DNA of 64,000 nt from Candidatus Amarobacillus elongatus (GCA_016703545.1 JADJBX010000006.1:62001-126000); one strand, 5' to 3'. Shown: positions 33,555-42,121, counted from the stretch's first letter. Made by a program: numbers and translations. Notes: generated by a model from the sequence alone, not told the origin.

Positions 33555-34880
33555 ATGACACTCGAATTCCGCGAGCGGCGTGACTACCTCTCCTGGGGAC
33601 GCGTCGAACGCCGCCCTCAGCGGGTCGCGCGGCCCGCGTCCCGGCGGGATCTCGCGCCGCTGGCCTCGGGCGGCTGGCCGCGGCTGGCCGTCGGCCTGCT
33701 GCGCTCCTACGGCGATTCCTGCCTCGCCACCGGCGCCTCCCTCCTCGACCTGACGCGGCTGGACCACCTCCTCGCCTTCGACGACGAAACCGGGCTGCTC
33801 ACCGCCGAGGCCGGCGTTTCGCTGGGCGAACTGATGCGCATCTTCGTGCCGCGCGGCTGGTTCCCGCCGGTCACGCCCGGCACGCGCTTTGTCACCCTCG
33901 GCGGCGCCGTCGCGAACGACGTCCACGGCAAGAACCACGAGGCCGCCGGTACCTTCGGCCGCCACGTCGCCGCGCTCACCCTCCTTCGCTCCGACGTCGG
34001 CGAAGTGACCTGTTCCCCGGCCGAGAACGCCGAGCTGTTCGCGGCCACCATCGGCGGGCTCGGCCTCACCGGCGTCATCACGACGGTCACCCTGCGTATG
34101 CGCCGCATCGCGTCGGCCTACATCGACGCCGAAAAGCTCGCCTACGGCTCCCTCGATGCCTTCTTCGAACTCAACGCCGAGAGCGAGGCGCGGTTCGAGC
34201 ACCTCGTGGCCTGGTTCGATTGCACCGCCGGCGCCGCCAACCTCGGCCGCGGCATCTTCTCGCGCGGCAACTGGTCGCCCTTCGGCGACCTCGAACCGCA
34301 CCGGGATGCCGGCCTGCTGCAGCTCCCGGTGGAGCTGCCCTCGTTCACCATCAACCCGCTTAGCCTGCGTCTCATCAACGCCGTCTACCGCGCGAACGAG
34401 ACGCGCGCGCTCGGCGCGCACCGGCTGCACTACGGCCCGTTCTTCCATCCCCTCGATTCCGTCCGGGGCTGGAGCCGAATCTACGGGCGCGCCGGGATGT
34501 ACCAGTACCAGTGCGTGCTCCCCGTTCCCACCGCCGCCGCCGCGACGCACGCCCTTCTCGCGCAGATCGCGAAGTCGGGCGAGGGCTCCTTCCTCGCGGT
34601 GCTGAAGGCGTTCGGCGCGTTGCCCTCGCCCGGGCTGCTGTCGTTTCCCATGCCCGGCATCACCCTCGCCGTTGATTTCGCGGATCACGGCCGCAAGACG
34701 CTCGCTCTCTTCGAACGGCTGGACCAGGTCGTGTCCGAGGCCGGGGGGCGCCTCTATCCCGCCAAGGACGGCCGCATTTCGCGCGAGATGTTCGCCGAGG
34801 GCTACCCCGCGCTCGCGCGGTTCGCCCGTTCCGTCGATCCTGCCTGTACATCCGACTTCTGGGAGCGTGTGCGCCCGTGA
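33555..34880 (+). CDS. dprE1: FAD-linked oxidase, DprE1-like
   Basis: A 441-residue FAD oxidase of the vanillyl-alcohol-oxidase fold. The FAD domain has LRSYGDSC, PPVTPGTRFVTLGGAVANDV and HGKNHEAAGTFG; the C-terminal part reads LSFPMPGITLAVDFADHGRK and GGRLYPAKDGRIS, matching decaprenylphosphoryl-ribose oxidase DprE1. DprE1 with DprE2 converts polyprenyl-phospho-ribose to the arabinose donor. The Cys that benzothiazinone drugs attack in Mycobacterium (in the motif ...CVDF) is Ala here (LAVDF). The next gene is a DprE2-like SDR, which supports the call. ATG at 33555; an adjacent in-frame GTG at 33552 is possible. Confidence 0.82.
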   Translation: MTLEFRERRDYLSWGRVERRPQRVARPASRRDLAPLASGGWPRLAVGLLRSYGDSCLATGASLLDLTRLDHLLAFDDETGLLTAEAGVSLGELMRIFVPRGWFPPVTPGTRFVTLGGAVANDVHGKNHEAAGTFGRHVAALTLLRSDVGEVTCSPAENAELFAATIGGLGLTGVITTVTLRMRRIASAYIDAEKLAYGSLDAFFELNAESEARFEHLVAWFDCTAGAANLGRGIFSRGNWSPFGDLEPHRDAGLLQLPVELPSFTINPLSLRLINAVYRANETRALGAHRLHYGPFFHPLDSVRGWSRIYGRAGMYQYQCVLPVPTAAAATHALLAQIAKSGEGSFLAVLKAFGALPSPGLLSFPMPGITLAVDFADHGRKTLALFERLDQVVSEAGGRLYPAKDGRISREMFAEGYPALARFARSVDPACTSDFWERVRP

Positions 34881-34893
34881 CGAGAGTGGCCGA

Positions 34894-35646
34894 ATGACGA
34901 ACCCCCGCCGCGTGCTGGTCCTCGGCGCGCTCTCCGCGATGGCCGTCGCCACCGCCCGCCTCTATGCCGCCGAAGGCGCCCGCCTCGTCCTTGCCGGGCG
35001 CGATGCCGCCGCCCTCGAAACGCTCGCCGCGGACCTCCGCGCGCGCGGCGCCCTCTCCGCCGAGGCCGTCACCGCCGACCTCGCAACCACCTCCCCCGAC
35101 GCCCTCCTCCCCGCGCTCCTCGTCCCCCTCGGCGGCGCCGTCGACGCCGTCTACCTCGCGTACGGCGTCCTGGGGGACCTCGGCCTCGCGGAGCGCGACC
35201 TCACCGTCGCCGCCCAGGTCATCGATACCAACTACCGTTCCGCCGCGCTCTGGTGCCTCGCCGTGGCGGCGGTGCTCGAACGGCAGCGTGCCGGGTCGCT
35301 CGTCGTCATCGGCTCCGTCGCCGGGGACCGTGGCCGCAAGTCGAACTATCTCTACGGCTCCACCAAGGCCGGGCTCGGCGTGCTCGTGCAGGGGCTCGCG
35401 CACCGGCTCGCGAAAGTGGGCGCGCGCGCGGTGCTCGTGAAGCCCGGCTTCGTCGATACCCCGATGACCGAGCACATCAAGGGCCGTCGCGGCCCCCTCT
35501 GGGCCACTCCAGAGCAGGTCGCGCCCACCCTCCGCAAAGCCGCGGACGGCGGCGGGACGGTCGTGTACGCGCCATGGTTCTGGCGGCCCGTGATGGCCCT
35601 GATCCGCGCGGTGCCTTCCCCCATCTTCCACCGCACGAACCTGTAA
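34894..35646 (+). CDS. dprE2: SDR reductase, DprE2-like
   Basis: A 250-residue short-chain dehydrogenase starting 13 bases after the DprE1-like gene. The cofactor motif is VLVLGALSAMAVATARLY, replacing the usual GxxxGxG as in DprE2, and the catalytic region reads VIGSVAGDRGRKSNYLYGSTKAG, with Ser, Tyr and Lys present. The position, motif and C-terminal WRPVMALIRAVPSPIF match the NADH-dependent 2-keto reductase that finishes epimerisation of polyprenyl-phospho-ribose to arabinose. The assignment is by motif and gene pairing. Confidence 0.78.
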   Translation: MTNPRRVLVLGALSAMAVATARLYAAEGARLVLAGRDAAALETLAADLRARGALSAEAVTADLATTSPDALLPALLVPLGGAVDAVYLAYGVLGDLGLAERDLTVAAQVIDTNYRSAALWCLAVAAVLERQRAGSLVVIGSVAGDRGRKSNYLYGSTKAGLGVLVQGLAHRLAKVGARAVLVKPGFVDTPMTEHIKGRRGPLWATPEQVAPTLRKAADGGGTVVYAPWFWRPVMALIRAVPSPIFHRTNL

Positions 35647-35673
35647 CCGGCTCCCCCGGTCATCGGCGCCCGA

Positions 35674-35679
35674 TACACT
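35674..35679 (+). promoter_or_regulatory. Leaderless -10 (TACACT) of nadD
   Basis: TACACT ends six bases before the nadD ATG at 35686. Confidence 0.5.
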
Positions 35680-35685
35680 GCGAAC

Positions 35686-36297
35686 ATGGCCGGACCCCTC
35701 GCGCTCCTCGGCGGCACCTTCGACCCGCCGCATATCGGACACCTTTTTCTCGCCGAGTGCGCCCGCACGCAGTTCGGCGCCGCCCGTGTGCTCTTCCTGC
35801 CCGCCGGTGACCCGTACCGCAAGACCCGCGAGGACGCGCCCTTTCACCGGGAGGTCACACCCGCGCGCCACCGCCTCTCCATGACCTCCCTCGCCGTGGC
35901 GGGCAACGCCGCCTTCGCCGCCGACGGCCGCGAGCTGCGCCGCTCCGGGCCCACCTACACCGTCGACACCCTCGAGGAGTTCCACGCCGCCGGCCAGCGC
36001 GACCTGCTGCTCATCCTCGGCAGCGACGCCCTCGCGGACCTGCCGAACTGGCGCGAGCCGCTGCGGCTGGCCGCACTGGCCCGCATCGTCGTCGCCGAAA
36101 AGGCTGGCGCCGAGGGTTCGACGCCCGCGCTCGCGGAAGCCGCCGGCCTGCCGTACACCCCGGCGGCCGTCGACATGCCCCAGCTTCCGATCAGCAGCAC
36201 GGTCATTAGGGCGCGCGCCGCGGCGGGCAAGAGCATCCGCTACCTCGTTCCCGATGCCGTGGCCGACTACATCGAAAAGAACGGCCTCTACCGGTAG
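35686..36297 (+). CDS. nadD: Nicotinate-nucleotide adenylyltransferase
   Basis: Joins ATP and nicotinate mononucleotide to make deamido-NAD in NAD synthesis. The 203-residue length is normal. The nucleotidyltransferase signature GGTFDPPHIGHLFLAE is at the N terminus, with the substrate loop FLPAGDPYRK, GSDALADLPNWRE in the middle and the second signature LPISSTVIRARAAAGKSIR near the end. Leaderless ATG. Confidence 0.93.
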   Translation: MAGPLALLGGTFDPPHIGHLFLAECARTQFGAARVLFLPAGDPYRKTREDAPFHREVTPARHRLSMTSLAVAGNAAFAADGRELRRSGPTYTVDTLEEFHAAGQRDLLLILGSDALADLPNWREPLRLAALARIVVAEKAGAEGSTPALAEAAGLPYTPAAVDMPQLPISSTVIRARAAAGKSIRYLVPDAVADYIEKNGLYR

Positions 36298-36371
36298 CGG
36301 CGCGTTGCCCCCGCCGCCCGTGCCTGCGCTACACTCGCCTTCGCACCATCACAGGCACACCGGAGGATTCC

Positions 36372-37037
36372 ATGGGCGAAATCGTGACCTTCCCCTCGAA
36401 CGGCGGCACCGCGCAGGGGTACCTGGCGAAGCCCGCGAGCGGCACCGGCAAGGGCGTCATCGTCTTCCAGGAGTGGTGGGGCCTCAACGACAACATCAAG
36501 GGCATCGCCGACCGCTTCGCCGCCGAGGGCTTTGTCGCGCTCGCCCCGGACATGTACCACGGCAAGCTCACGGCCGAGCCGGACGAGGCGGGCAAGCTGC
36601 TCATGGCGCTCAACATCGAGCAGGCCGCGAAGGACGCCGCCGGCGCCATCCAGTACGTCAAAGGCATCACGGGCGGCCCCGTCGGTACCGTCGGCTTCTG
36701 CATGGGTGGCGCGCTCAGCCTCTTCGCCGCCTGCAACAACGGCAAGGATGTCGGCGCCTGCATCGATTACTACGGCGGGCACCCGGCCATCAAGTACAAC
36801 TTCGCGGGCCTCACCGCGCCCGTCCTCGGGTTCTGGGCCGAAAACGACGGCTTCGCGAATGCCAACCAGCCCGTAATCGAAGCCGGCACGAAGGAGGCCG
36901 GCGTCCCCTACGAGGGCATCACCTACCCCGGCACCGGCCACGCGTTCTTCAACGAAGAGCATGAGGGCACCTTCGATAAGGCCGCCGCCGACGACACCTG
37001 GAATCGCGCGCTGGCCTTCTACCGCGCGAACCTCTAG
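36372..37037 (+). CDS. Dienelactone hydrolase family protein
   Basis: A 221-residue alpha/beta hydrolase. The nucleophile is Cys in VGFCMGGAL (residue about 118), the acid is in AENDGFA and the His in GTGHAFF, the Cys-Asp-His triad of dienelactone hydrolase. FQEWWGLNDNI before the nucleophile is also typical. Role may be ring-cleavage product hydrolysis or a general esterase. GGAGG is seven bases before the ATG, and TACACT at 36329-36334 is a plausible upstream -10 for a leadered transcript. The SDR-like gene starts 28 bases after its stop. Confidence 0.88.
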   Translation: MGEIVTFPSNGGTAQGYLAKPASGTGKGVIVFQEWWGLNDNIKGIADRFAAEGFVALAPDMYHGKLTAEPDEAGKLLMALNIEQAAKDAAGAIQYVKGITGGPVGTVGFCMGGALSLFAACNNGKDVGACIDYYGGHPAIKYNFAGLTAPVLGFWAENDGFANANQPVIEAGTKEAGVPYEGITYPGTGHAFFNEEHEGTFDKAAADDTWNRALAFYRANL

Positions 37038-37065
37038 GAGCAGCACGACCGGGAGGCGGGGGACG

Positions 37066-37716
37066 ATGGGCAGGCCACTCGAGGACAACGTCGCCGTGGT
37101 CATGGGCGCGGGCGCCGGGTACGGCCGCGCGGTCGCGATTGCGCTCGGCCAGGCCGGAGCCATCGTCCTCGCCGCCGACCGCGACCCCGAGCTCGCCGAG
37201 GACACGGCCGCCACGGTGCGCGAGCTCGGGGGCAGCGGCGAAGGCTTCGCCGTCCACCCCTGCGACGGCCGTGGCGTGCGGGCGATGGCCTCCGCCACCG
37301 TGCAGCACTTCGGCCGCATCGACGTCTGCGTCGTCGCTCCGTTGCCGCCCTCGCCCGGCCCGCTGGTCGAGGCCGCCGACGAGCGCTGGCACGCCTACCT
37401 CGAGGACGCGCTCGTGGCGCCGCAGGTGGCGATCCAGGCGTGCGTGCGCGAGATGCTGGCCACCGGCCACGCGGGCGACATCATCCTCGTCGCGCCACCC
37501 GATGAGCCCGGCGCCGCCGGCCTCGTGCGCGCCGGCACGCTTGCCCTCGCGCGCTGGTGGGAAGCCGAGCTTCGCCCCACCGGCATCCGCGTGGCCGCGC
37601 TCGAACCCCGCCACCACGAATCCGCCGACAGCCTGCACGCCCTCGTCGCGGTCGCCTGCGTCACCGTGACGGTCGAGGCGGCCACGCCCGGCGCCTTCGC
37701 CGTGGGTCCGCGCTGA
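37066..37716 (+). CDS. Degenerate SDR family protein
   Basis: A 216-residue Rossmann protein that starts like an SDR: NVAVVMGAGAGYGRAVAIAL, then ADRDPELAED and HFGRIDVCVVA. The catalytic region is lost: where Ser and YxxxK belong it reads IILVAPPDEPGAAGLVRAG, so dehydrogenase activity is unlikely in the normal way. It may be a regulatory or structural SDR relative. GGAGG lies ten bases before the ATG. The next gene starts at the base after next. Confidence 0.65.
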   Translation: MGRPLEDNVAVVMGAGAGYGRAVAIALGQAGAIVLAADRDPELAEDTAATVRELGGSGEGFAVHPCDGRGVRAMASATVQHFGRIDVCVVAPLPPSPGPLVEAADERWHAYLEDALVAPQVAIQACVREMLATGHAGDIILVAPPDEPGAAGLVRAGTLALARWWEAELRPTGIRVAALEPRHHESADSLHALVAVACVTVTVEAATPGAFAVGPR

Positions 37717-37717
37717 C

Positions 37718-38095
37718 GTGCCCATGCGCCTGGCCGACCTCGGCCTTTCGACCGCCGACGGCGCGCTCATGCTCTTCGCGCCGCCCGATTCCGTGCTCGC
37801 CGAGGCGGGCCGCATGAAGCCCCGTCCCTCCATCGCCAGCTCCCTCAACGTGGGCGAACCCTGCCGGCGCATCGCCTGGTGGCCCGAACAGGGCACCCTC
37901 ACCCCAGGCAACGTCAGCCGGTTGCGCTGGATGGTCGAAGCCGCCGAGGGCCGCGCCTGGCTCGTGTTCGACCCGGACGACGAGGACGCGCCCGCGGCCC
38001 AGGCCGTCCGCGACGCCATCCGCGAGGCCGGCATGCGCCTCTGCGACGAACGCCAGTCCGGCGGCGAATTCGCCTTCGAAGTGGCCGCGGGCTAA
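37718..38095 (+). CDS. Conserved-looking hypothetical, DUF3052-like in outline
   Basis: A 125-residue soluble protein that starts one base after the stop of the preceding SDR-like gene, so the two are probably translated together. Landmarks are LFAPPDSVLAEAG and RLRWMVEAAEGRAWLVFDP, reminiscent of DUF3052-type proteins, but I cannot assign it with certainty. Starts at GTG 37718, with an in-frame ATG two codons later. Confidence 0.6.
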   Translation: MPMRLADLGLSTADGALMLFAPPDSVLAEAGRMKPRPSIASSLNVGEPCRRIAWWPEQGTLTPGNVSRLRWMVEAAEGRAWLVFDPDDEDAPAAQAVRDAIREAGMRLCDERQSGGEFAFEVAAG

Positions 38096-38102
38096 GCCGC
38101 GC

Positions 38103-38816
38103 TCAGTTGTTGATGGAGAAGGGAACGAGCGACCCGCTCGATGGCACGCCGCGCCCGCTGCTGTACGCGACGCCGTTCACGATCACCGAAATGCCCGCCC
38201 CCGACCGGTTCGCGCAGCTGCTGCCGCCAATGTAGAAGTCCACGCGGTACTCGCCCGTGGTATCCGTCGCCCGCGAAGGACCGGGCACGCCATCGAAGGC
38301 GAGCGTCACCACCGTTCCCGCGGGCACGGGCCGGCCGTCGATCACGAGCGCGCCCGCGACGCGGCCGTCCGGCACGCGCCCCGAGGTGCGGAGATCGCAG
38401 TACCCGCCGCCGGCCACGACGGCCGGGGCGGTGGGTGTTGGTTCAACCGTGGCGGGAGCCGGTTCCGGTGTGCGCGTCGGGGTCGGCCCCTGCGCCTGGG
38501 GCTGGGCCGTTGCCGCGGCGCGCACCGTCGCCGTTGCCGTGGGCGAAGGCGAGGCCGATGGCTCGGCGGGCGTCGCCGTCGGCTCCAGTACGAGCACCGG
38601 CGCGCTCCCGGCCACGGCCGAACCGCCTGCCTCGCTCGACGCGTTGACCGCGGGGGTGGCCGTCGCGTCGGGGCGGGCGGCGCTGCGTGTGCCGCTCGCG
38701 GGTTCGGTCATCAGCGCCACGCCCACGGCCGCGAACGCGAGCCCCAGCGCGCCAATCACCGCCCACGCCATCGCGCGCGCGCCCTGGGTCGCGAAGAGCC
38801 CCCGGAATATGCTCAC
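38103..38816 (-). CDS. Membrane-anchored protein with Pro/Thr linker and C-terminal beta domain
   Basis: A 237-residue protein. A membrane segment (AWAVIGALGLAFAAVGVALM, near residues 17-36) is followed by about 100 low-complexity residues rich in Ala, Thr, Pro, Ser and Glu, then a folded C-terminal domain from GGYCDLRTSGRVPDG to VPFSINN with a Cys pair (YCDL and SSCAN). The domain looks like a small carbohydrate-binding or fibronectin-type sandwich. GTG at 38816 is preceded by CAGAAT six bases upstream, near the leaderless pattern; a longer frame to 38864 is less likely. Confidence 0.65.
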   Translation of the reverse strand: MSIFRGLFATQGARAMAWAVIGALGLAFAAVGVALMTEPASGTRSAARPDATATPAVNASSEAGGSAVAGSAPVLVLEPTATPAEPSASPSPTATATVRAAATAQPQAQGPTPTRTPEPAPATVEPTPTAPAVVAGGGYCDLRTSGRVPDGRVAGALVIDGRPVPAGTVVTLAFDGVPGPSRATDTTGEYRVDFYIGGSSCANRSGAGISVIVNGVAYSSGRGVPSSGSLVPFSINN

Positions 38817-38898
38817 CCTGCAATTCTGAATCGCCTTCCGCCACCGGCATAGGGGAACGGCCATTGCCCCGGGCCCGGCCGCTCTCTGCGCGCATGCC

Positions 38899-38904
38899 TA
38901 GAAT
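38899..38904 (+). promoter_or_regulatory. Leaderless -10 (TAGAAT)
   Basis: TAGAAT ends six bases before the SDR ATG at 38911. Confidence 0.5.
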
Positions 38905-38910
38905 GGCGCC

Positions 38911-39708
38911 ATGCCCAATCCCCCGTCTCGCGGCCTTGCCGTGGTCACCGGCGCCTCCAGCGGTATCGGCCGCGCGTTCGCCGAAGAACTCGCCCGCCAC
39001 CACTACGACCTGGTCGTGGTGGCGCGCGATGCCGCCCGGCTCGAGGACCTCGCTGCCCGCCTCCGTGACCGCCGCGGCGTCGCCGTGACGGTCCATCCCG
39101 CGGACCTCACGCAGCCCGAAGCGGTCGCCGCCCTCGCCGCGCGCATCGCCGCGGAGCCTCGCCTTGCGCTGCTCGTGAACAACGCCGGCGTCGCCACCAG
39201 CGGCCACTTCGCCACCCTCGATATCGACCGCGAGGAGGCGGAGATCCGGCTCAACGTTCTCGCGCTCGTGCGTCTTACGCACGCGGCGCTGCCGGGGATG
39301 GTCGAACGCCGCGCGGGCGGCATCATCAACGTGGCCTCCATCGCCGCGTTCGTGCCCGGGCCGTTCGCCGCCACCTACCATGCCACCAAGGCGTTCGTCA
39401 CGAGCTTCAGCGAGTCACTGCACGAAGAGGTGCATTCGGCGGGCGTCACCGTCCAGGCGCTCTGCCCCGGCTTCACCCGGACCGAGTTCCAGATGCGCGC
39501 GAAGATCAGCGAAACCGCCGTCCCCGGACCCGCGTGGATGAGCGCCGAGGCCGTCGTCCGCGGCAGTTTGCGCGCCCTCGACCGCCGTCACGCCGTGTAC
39601 GTGCCGGGGATGCACTACCGGTTGCTCATGGCGACGTCGCGCGTCGCGCCGCGGACCCTCGTTCGCCGCATCCTCACGCGCGTGGGCCGGACCGCCTACC
39701 TCGACTGA
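38911..39708 (+). CDS. SDR family oxidoreductase (YqjQ/DltE-like)
   Basis: A 265-residue short-chain dehydrogenase with all catalytic parts: VVTGASSGIGRAFAEELA, VNNAG, and the Ser-Tyr-Lys set in NVASIAAF and YHATKAFV. FTRTEFQ and a C-terminal basic and hydrophobic tail (LLMATSRVAPRTLVRR) suggest membrane contact, as in lipid-acting classical SDRs. The substrate is unknown. Its end overlaps the end of the convergent LysR gene by 13 bases. Confidence 0.85.
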   Translation: MPNPPSRGLAVVTGASSGIGRAFAEELARHHYDLVVVARDAARLEDLAARLRDRRGVAVTVHPADLTQPEAVAALAARIAAEPRLALLVNNAGVATSGHFATLDIDREEAEIRLNVLALVRLTHAALPGMVERRAGGIINVASIAAFVPGPFAATYHATKAFVTSFSESLHEEVHSAGVTVQALCPGFTRTEFQMRAKISETAVPGPAWMSAEAVVRGSLRALDRRHAVYVPGMHYRLLMATSRVAPRTLVRRILTRVGRTAYLD

Positions 39709-40577
39709 GCCCCCGCCTCGACGATCGCCAGCAGCTCGCCCGCGATCGCGGGGAGGATGCGCCCCGGGCGGCGGATCCAGCCGATGTCGCGCGCCAGCGG
39801 CGGGTCGAGGGGGACGCCCGTCACGTCCGCGCGGCCGTCCAGCGCCATCCGCGGCGCGAGCGTCACCCCCGCGCCCGCCGCCGTGAGCGCGAGCATCGCC
39901 TGCTGGCTGCGGAGTTCGAACCGCGGCTCGATCGCCAATCCCGCCGCGCGCGCGGCCTGCTCCACCTGCGTGCGCAGCCCGTGGCCCGGCATCGAAAACA
40001 TGAACGCCGGCTCCGCCAGCACCTCCGGCAGCGCGACCGACGGCCGCTCAGCCCACGCGTGGCCCCGCGGCACCGCCACCAGCACCGGCTCCGAGGCAAT
40101 GCGGTGGACCTCGATGCGCGAGTCCACCAGCGGCAACGGCACGAAGGCCAGGTCCACGGCGTCACCCAGCACGCGCGCGACCGCCTCGTCGGTGCTCGTC
40201 ATCTCCACCGCGATGCGCGCCCGTGGCCACCGTTCGCGCAGCAGTGCCAGCGCCGGCGGCAGCAGGTGGTCGGCGAGCGTCTCCGTCGCGCACAGTGCCA
40301 GCCGCCGCCCTTCGTCCGCCCCCGGCCCGGTGATGGCTGAGAGCGTCGCCGCGAGGTCCTCGTCGATGCGGTCGGCGCAGTCCGCCAGCGCGAGACCGGC
40401 CTCCGTCGGCACGACGCGCCGCCCCACGCGGTGAAACAGCGCGATGCCGAGTTCACCTTCGAGCGACCGGATCCGCTTGCTCACCGCGGGCTGCGCGATG
40501 AGCTCCTGCTCCGCCGCGCGGGTGACACTCCCCGCGCGCACCACGGCCCGCACGAGTTGGATCTGGCGAAGGTCCAT
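39696..40577 (-). CDS. LysR family transcriptional regulator
   Basis: A 293-residue regulator. The N-terminal winged helix is LRQIQLVRAVVRAGSVTRAA with the recognition helix in AQPAVSKRIRSLEGELG; the remainder is the two-lobed effector domain. It is divergent from the methyltransferase gene at 40673, the usual target geometry for LysR proteins. The ATG at 40577 (MDLRQIQ) has CCGAGG seven bases upstream. Confidence 0.9.
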   Translation of the reverse strand: MDLRQIQLVRAVVRAGSVTRAAEQELIAQPAVSKRIRSLEGELGIALFHRVGRRVVPTEAGLALADCADRIDEDLAATLSAITGPGADEGRRLALCATETLADHLLPPALALLRERWPRARIAVEMTSTDEAVARVLGDAVDLAFVPLPLVDSRIEVHRIASEPVLVAVPRGHAWAERPSVALPEVLAEPAFMFSMPGHGLRTQVEQAARAAGLAIEPRFELRSQQAMLALTAAGAGVTLAPRMALDGRADVTGVPLDPPLARDIGWIRRPGRILPAIAGELLAIVEAGAQSR

Positions 40578-40604
40578 TCTATGCCTCGGAGGAATGAGAA
40601 TGCG

Positions 40605-40618
40605 AAGAATCATATCTT
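40605..40618. promoter_or_regulatory. Dyad over the LysR promoter
   Basis: AAGAATCATATCTT has inverted AAGA/TCTT ends and overlaps a minus-strand TATGAT hexamer (40609-40614) that could be the LysR -10. A plus-strand TACGCT (40642-40647) may serve the methyltransferase gene. Confidence 0.4.
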
Positions 40619-40672
40619 GGACGCCACCCTCGCGCGCGCCCTACGCTTCCCATCACCGATTCGAGGAACGCC

Positions 40673-41449
40673 ATGGGCAGCTCCGCCGTCTCCGATTCCG
40701 TCCGCCAGCAGTTCGGCGCCGTCGCCGCGAACTACGCGGTGAGTGCCGTCCACGCCTCCGGCGCCGATCTCGCGCAGCTGGTCGCGGCCGCCGGCGTGAC
40801 CGGCGAAACGCGCGCCCTCGACCTGGGCAGCGGCGCGGGACACACGGCCATGGCGATCGCCGCCGCGGGCGCGAAGGAGGTCATCGGCGTCGACCTCACC
40901 CCCGAAATGGTGGGCGTCGCCACCGAGCTGGCGAAGGGGCGCGGGCTGGAGAACGTGGCCTTCCGTCTCGGCGACGTCACCGCCCTGGAGTTCGAGGACG
41001 CTTCCTTCGACGTCGTCACGAGCCGCTTCAGCGCCCACCACTACAACGACCCCGTGCCCGCGCTGGCCGAGGCGTTCCGCGTGCTCAGGCCCGGCGGCGT
41101 CTTCCTGCTCACGGACTGCGTAGCCCCCGAGGACGCGGCTCTCGACACCTTCCTCCAGACGTTCGAAATCCTTCGTGACCCCTCCCACGTGCGCGATTGG
41201 CGAGCGAGCGAATGGCTGCGCATGTGCGCGAATGCGGGCTTCGCCGGCCGCGTGCTCCTGCGCTCCGAGGTCGTGCTCGACGGCGCCGATTGGGTGAAGC
41301 GGATGCGCACCCCGGAGACGAAGGTGGCGATGCTGCGCGAGCTCTTCGCCGAAGCGAATCCCGCCCAGAGGCGCGCCTTCGACCTGCGCGAGGAGCCGTG
41401 GGGACTTTCCATCCCGATCGCGCTCATCGAGGGGCGCAAGCCCGCGTAA
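40673..41449 (+). CDS. UbiE-like SAM-dependent methyltransferase
   Basis: A 258-residue class I methyltransferase: ALDLGSGAGHTAMAIA (motif I), VIGVDLTPEMVGVA (II), FEDASFDVVTSRFSAHH and VLRPGGVFLLTD. The pattern is close to UbiE/COQ5 and to small-molecule C- or O-methyltransferases. Divergent from the LysR gene, so likely under its control. GAGGAA lies six bases before the ATG. Confidence 0.82.
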   Translation: MGSSAVSDSVRQQFGAVAANYAVSAVHASGADLAQLVAAAGVTGETRALDLGSGAGHTAMAIAAAGAKEVIGVDLTPEMVGVATELAKGRGLENVAFRLGDVTALEFEDASFDVVTSRFSAHHYNDPVPALAEAFRVLRPGGVFLLTDCVAPEDAALDTFLQTFEILRDPSHVRDWRASEWLRMCANAGFAGRVLLRSEVVLDGADWVKRMRTPETKVAMLRELFAEANPAQRRAFDLREEPWGLSIPIALIEGRKPA

Positions 41450-41494
41450 CGGCGCCGCTTGCCTGCGCGCCATGCCGGTGGTTCGCTACAACGG

Positions 41495-42022
41495 ATGACA
41501 GGCGATCGCGCGCAGGCCCGGACGCAGCAACCCGAGGGGATCGCGGGCTACGTGACCCCCTACCCCTACCTCGACCAGCTCCAGGAGAAGATGGAGGAGC
41601 GGCTCGCGCGCAAGGTCCCGATCAAAGGCCGCTTCTGTGGTTTCTGCTACGCCCGCCTCCGCGAAAGCGACACCGTTTGCCCCTTCTGCGCGTCCGCCAT
41701 CGAGACCGTTGGCACCGTGGACGAGATCCCGCAGGACGTGCTCAAGGCGTACAAGACCAAGCAGAAGACCGAGGGCCTCTGGGTGCACAGCGGTGCCTTC
41801 AGCGGCCTCCTGCTCGCGATGGCGCTGTTCCTGCTCATGGTCGTCTGGGGCCCCGGCCTCCTGGGGCACCCCGCGCTCGCCTTCGCCGTCCTCATCGGCG
41901 GCGGTTACGTCTTCGCGCAGCTCTTCGGCACCTTCCTCGGCGCCCAGATCGGCTACCGCAAAGGCGCCCGCAAGCGAGACGCCCTCTGGGCCCGCTGGCT
42001 CGAGGAACATCGACAGTCCTAG
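41495..42022 (+). CDS. Zinc-ribbon membrane protein
   Basis: A 175-residue protein. Residues 45-65 carry a four-Cys zinc ribbon, FCGFCYARLRESDTVCPFC. Two membrane segments follow (about residues 105-124 and 128-150), then a basic C terminus RKGARKRDALWARW. Function unknown; similar zinc-ribbon membrane proteins are common and uncharacterised. The start is unsure, because the nearest hexamer TACAAC lies only two bases upstream. Confidence 0.7.
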   Translation: MTGDRAQARTQQPEGIAGYVTPYPYLDQLQEKMEERLARKVPIKGRFCGFCYARLRESDTVCPFCASAIETVGTVDEIPQDVLKAYKTKQKTEGLWVHSGAFSGLLLAMALFLLMVVWGPGLLGHPALAFAVLIGGGYVFAQLFGTFLGAQIGYRKGARKRDALWARWLEEHRQS

Positions 42023-42090
42023 TTAGTTCCCGGTGCCCCGTGCCCGGTGTTCAGCGTTCGGCCCTCGGCTTTCGGCATGGGGTAGCCCCC

Positions 42091-42118
42091 CAGCACTCAG
42101 CACTCAGCACTCAGCACT
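42091..42118. repeat. CAGCACT heptamer repeated four times
   Basis: Four perfect tandem copies of CAGCACT follow a looser stretch of GGTGCCCGTGCCCGGTGTTC-like bases (42034-42060), between the zinc-ribbon gene and a convergent small gene. The period of seven cannot code in a stable frame. Confidence 0.8.
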
Positions 42119-42121
42119 CGG

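Noticed and set aside
42091..42118. Possible CRISPR-like repeat
   Set aside because: Seven-base units without spacers and no cas genes in the window.
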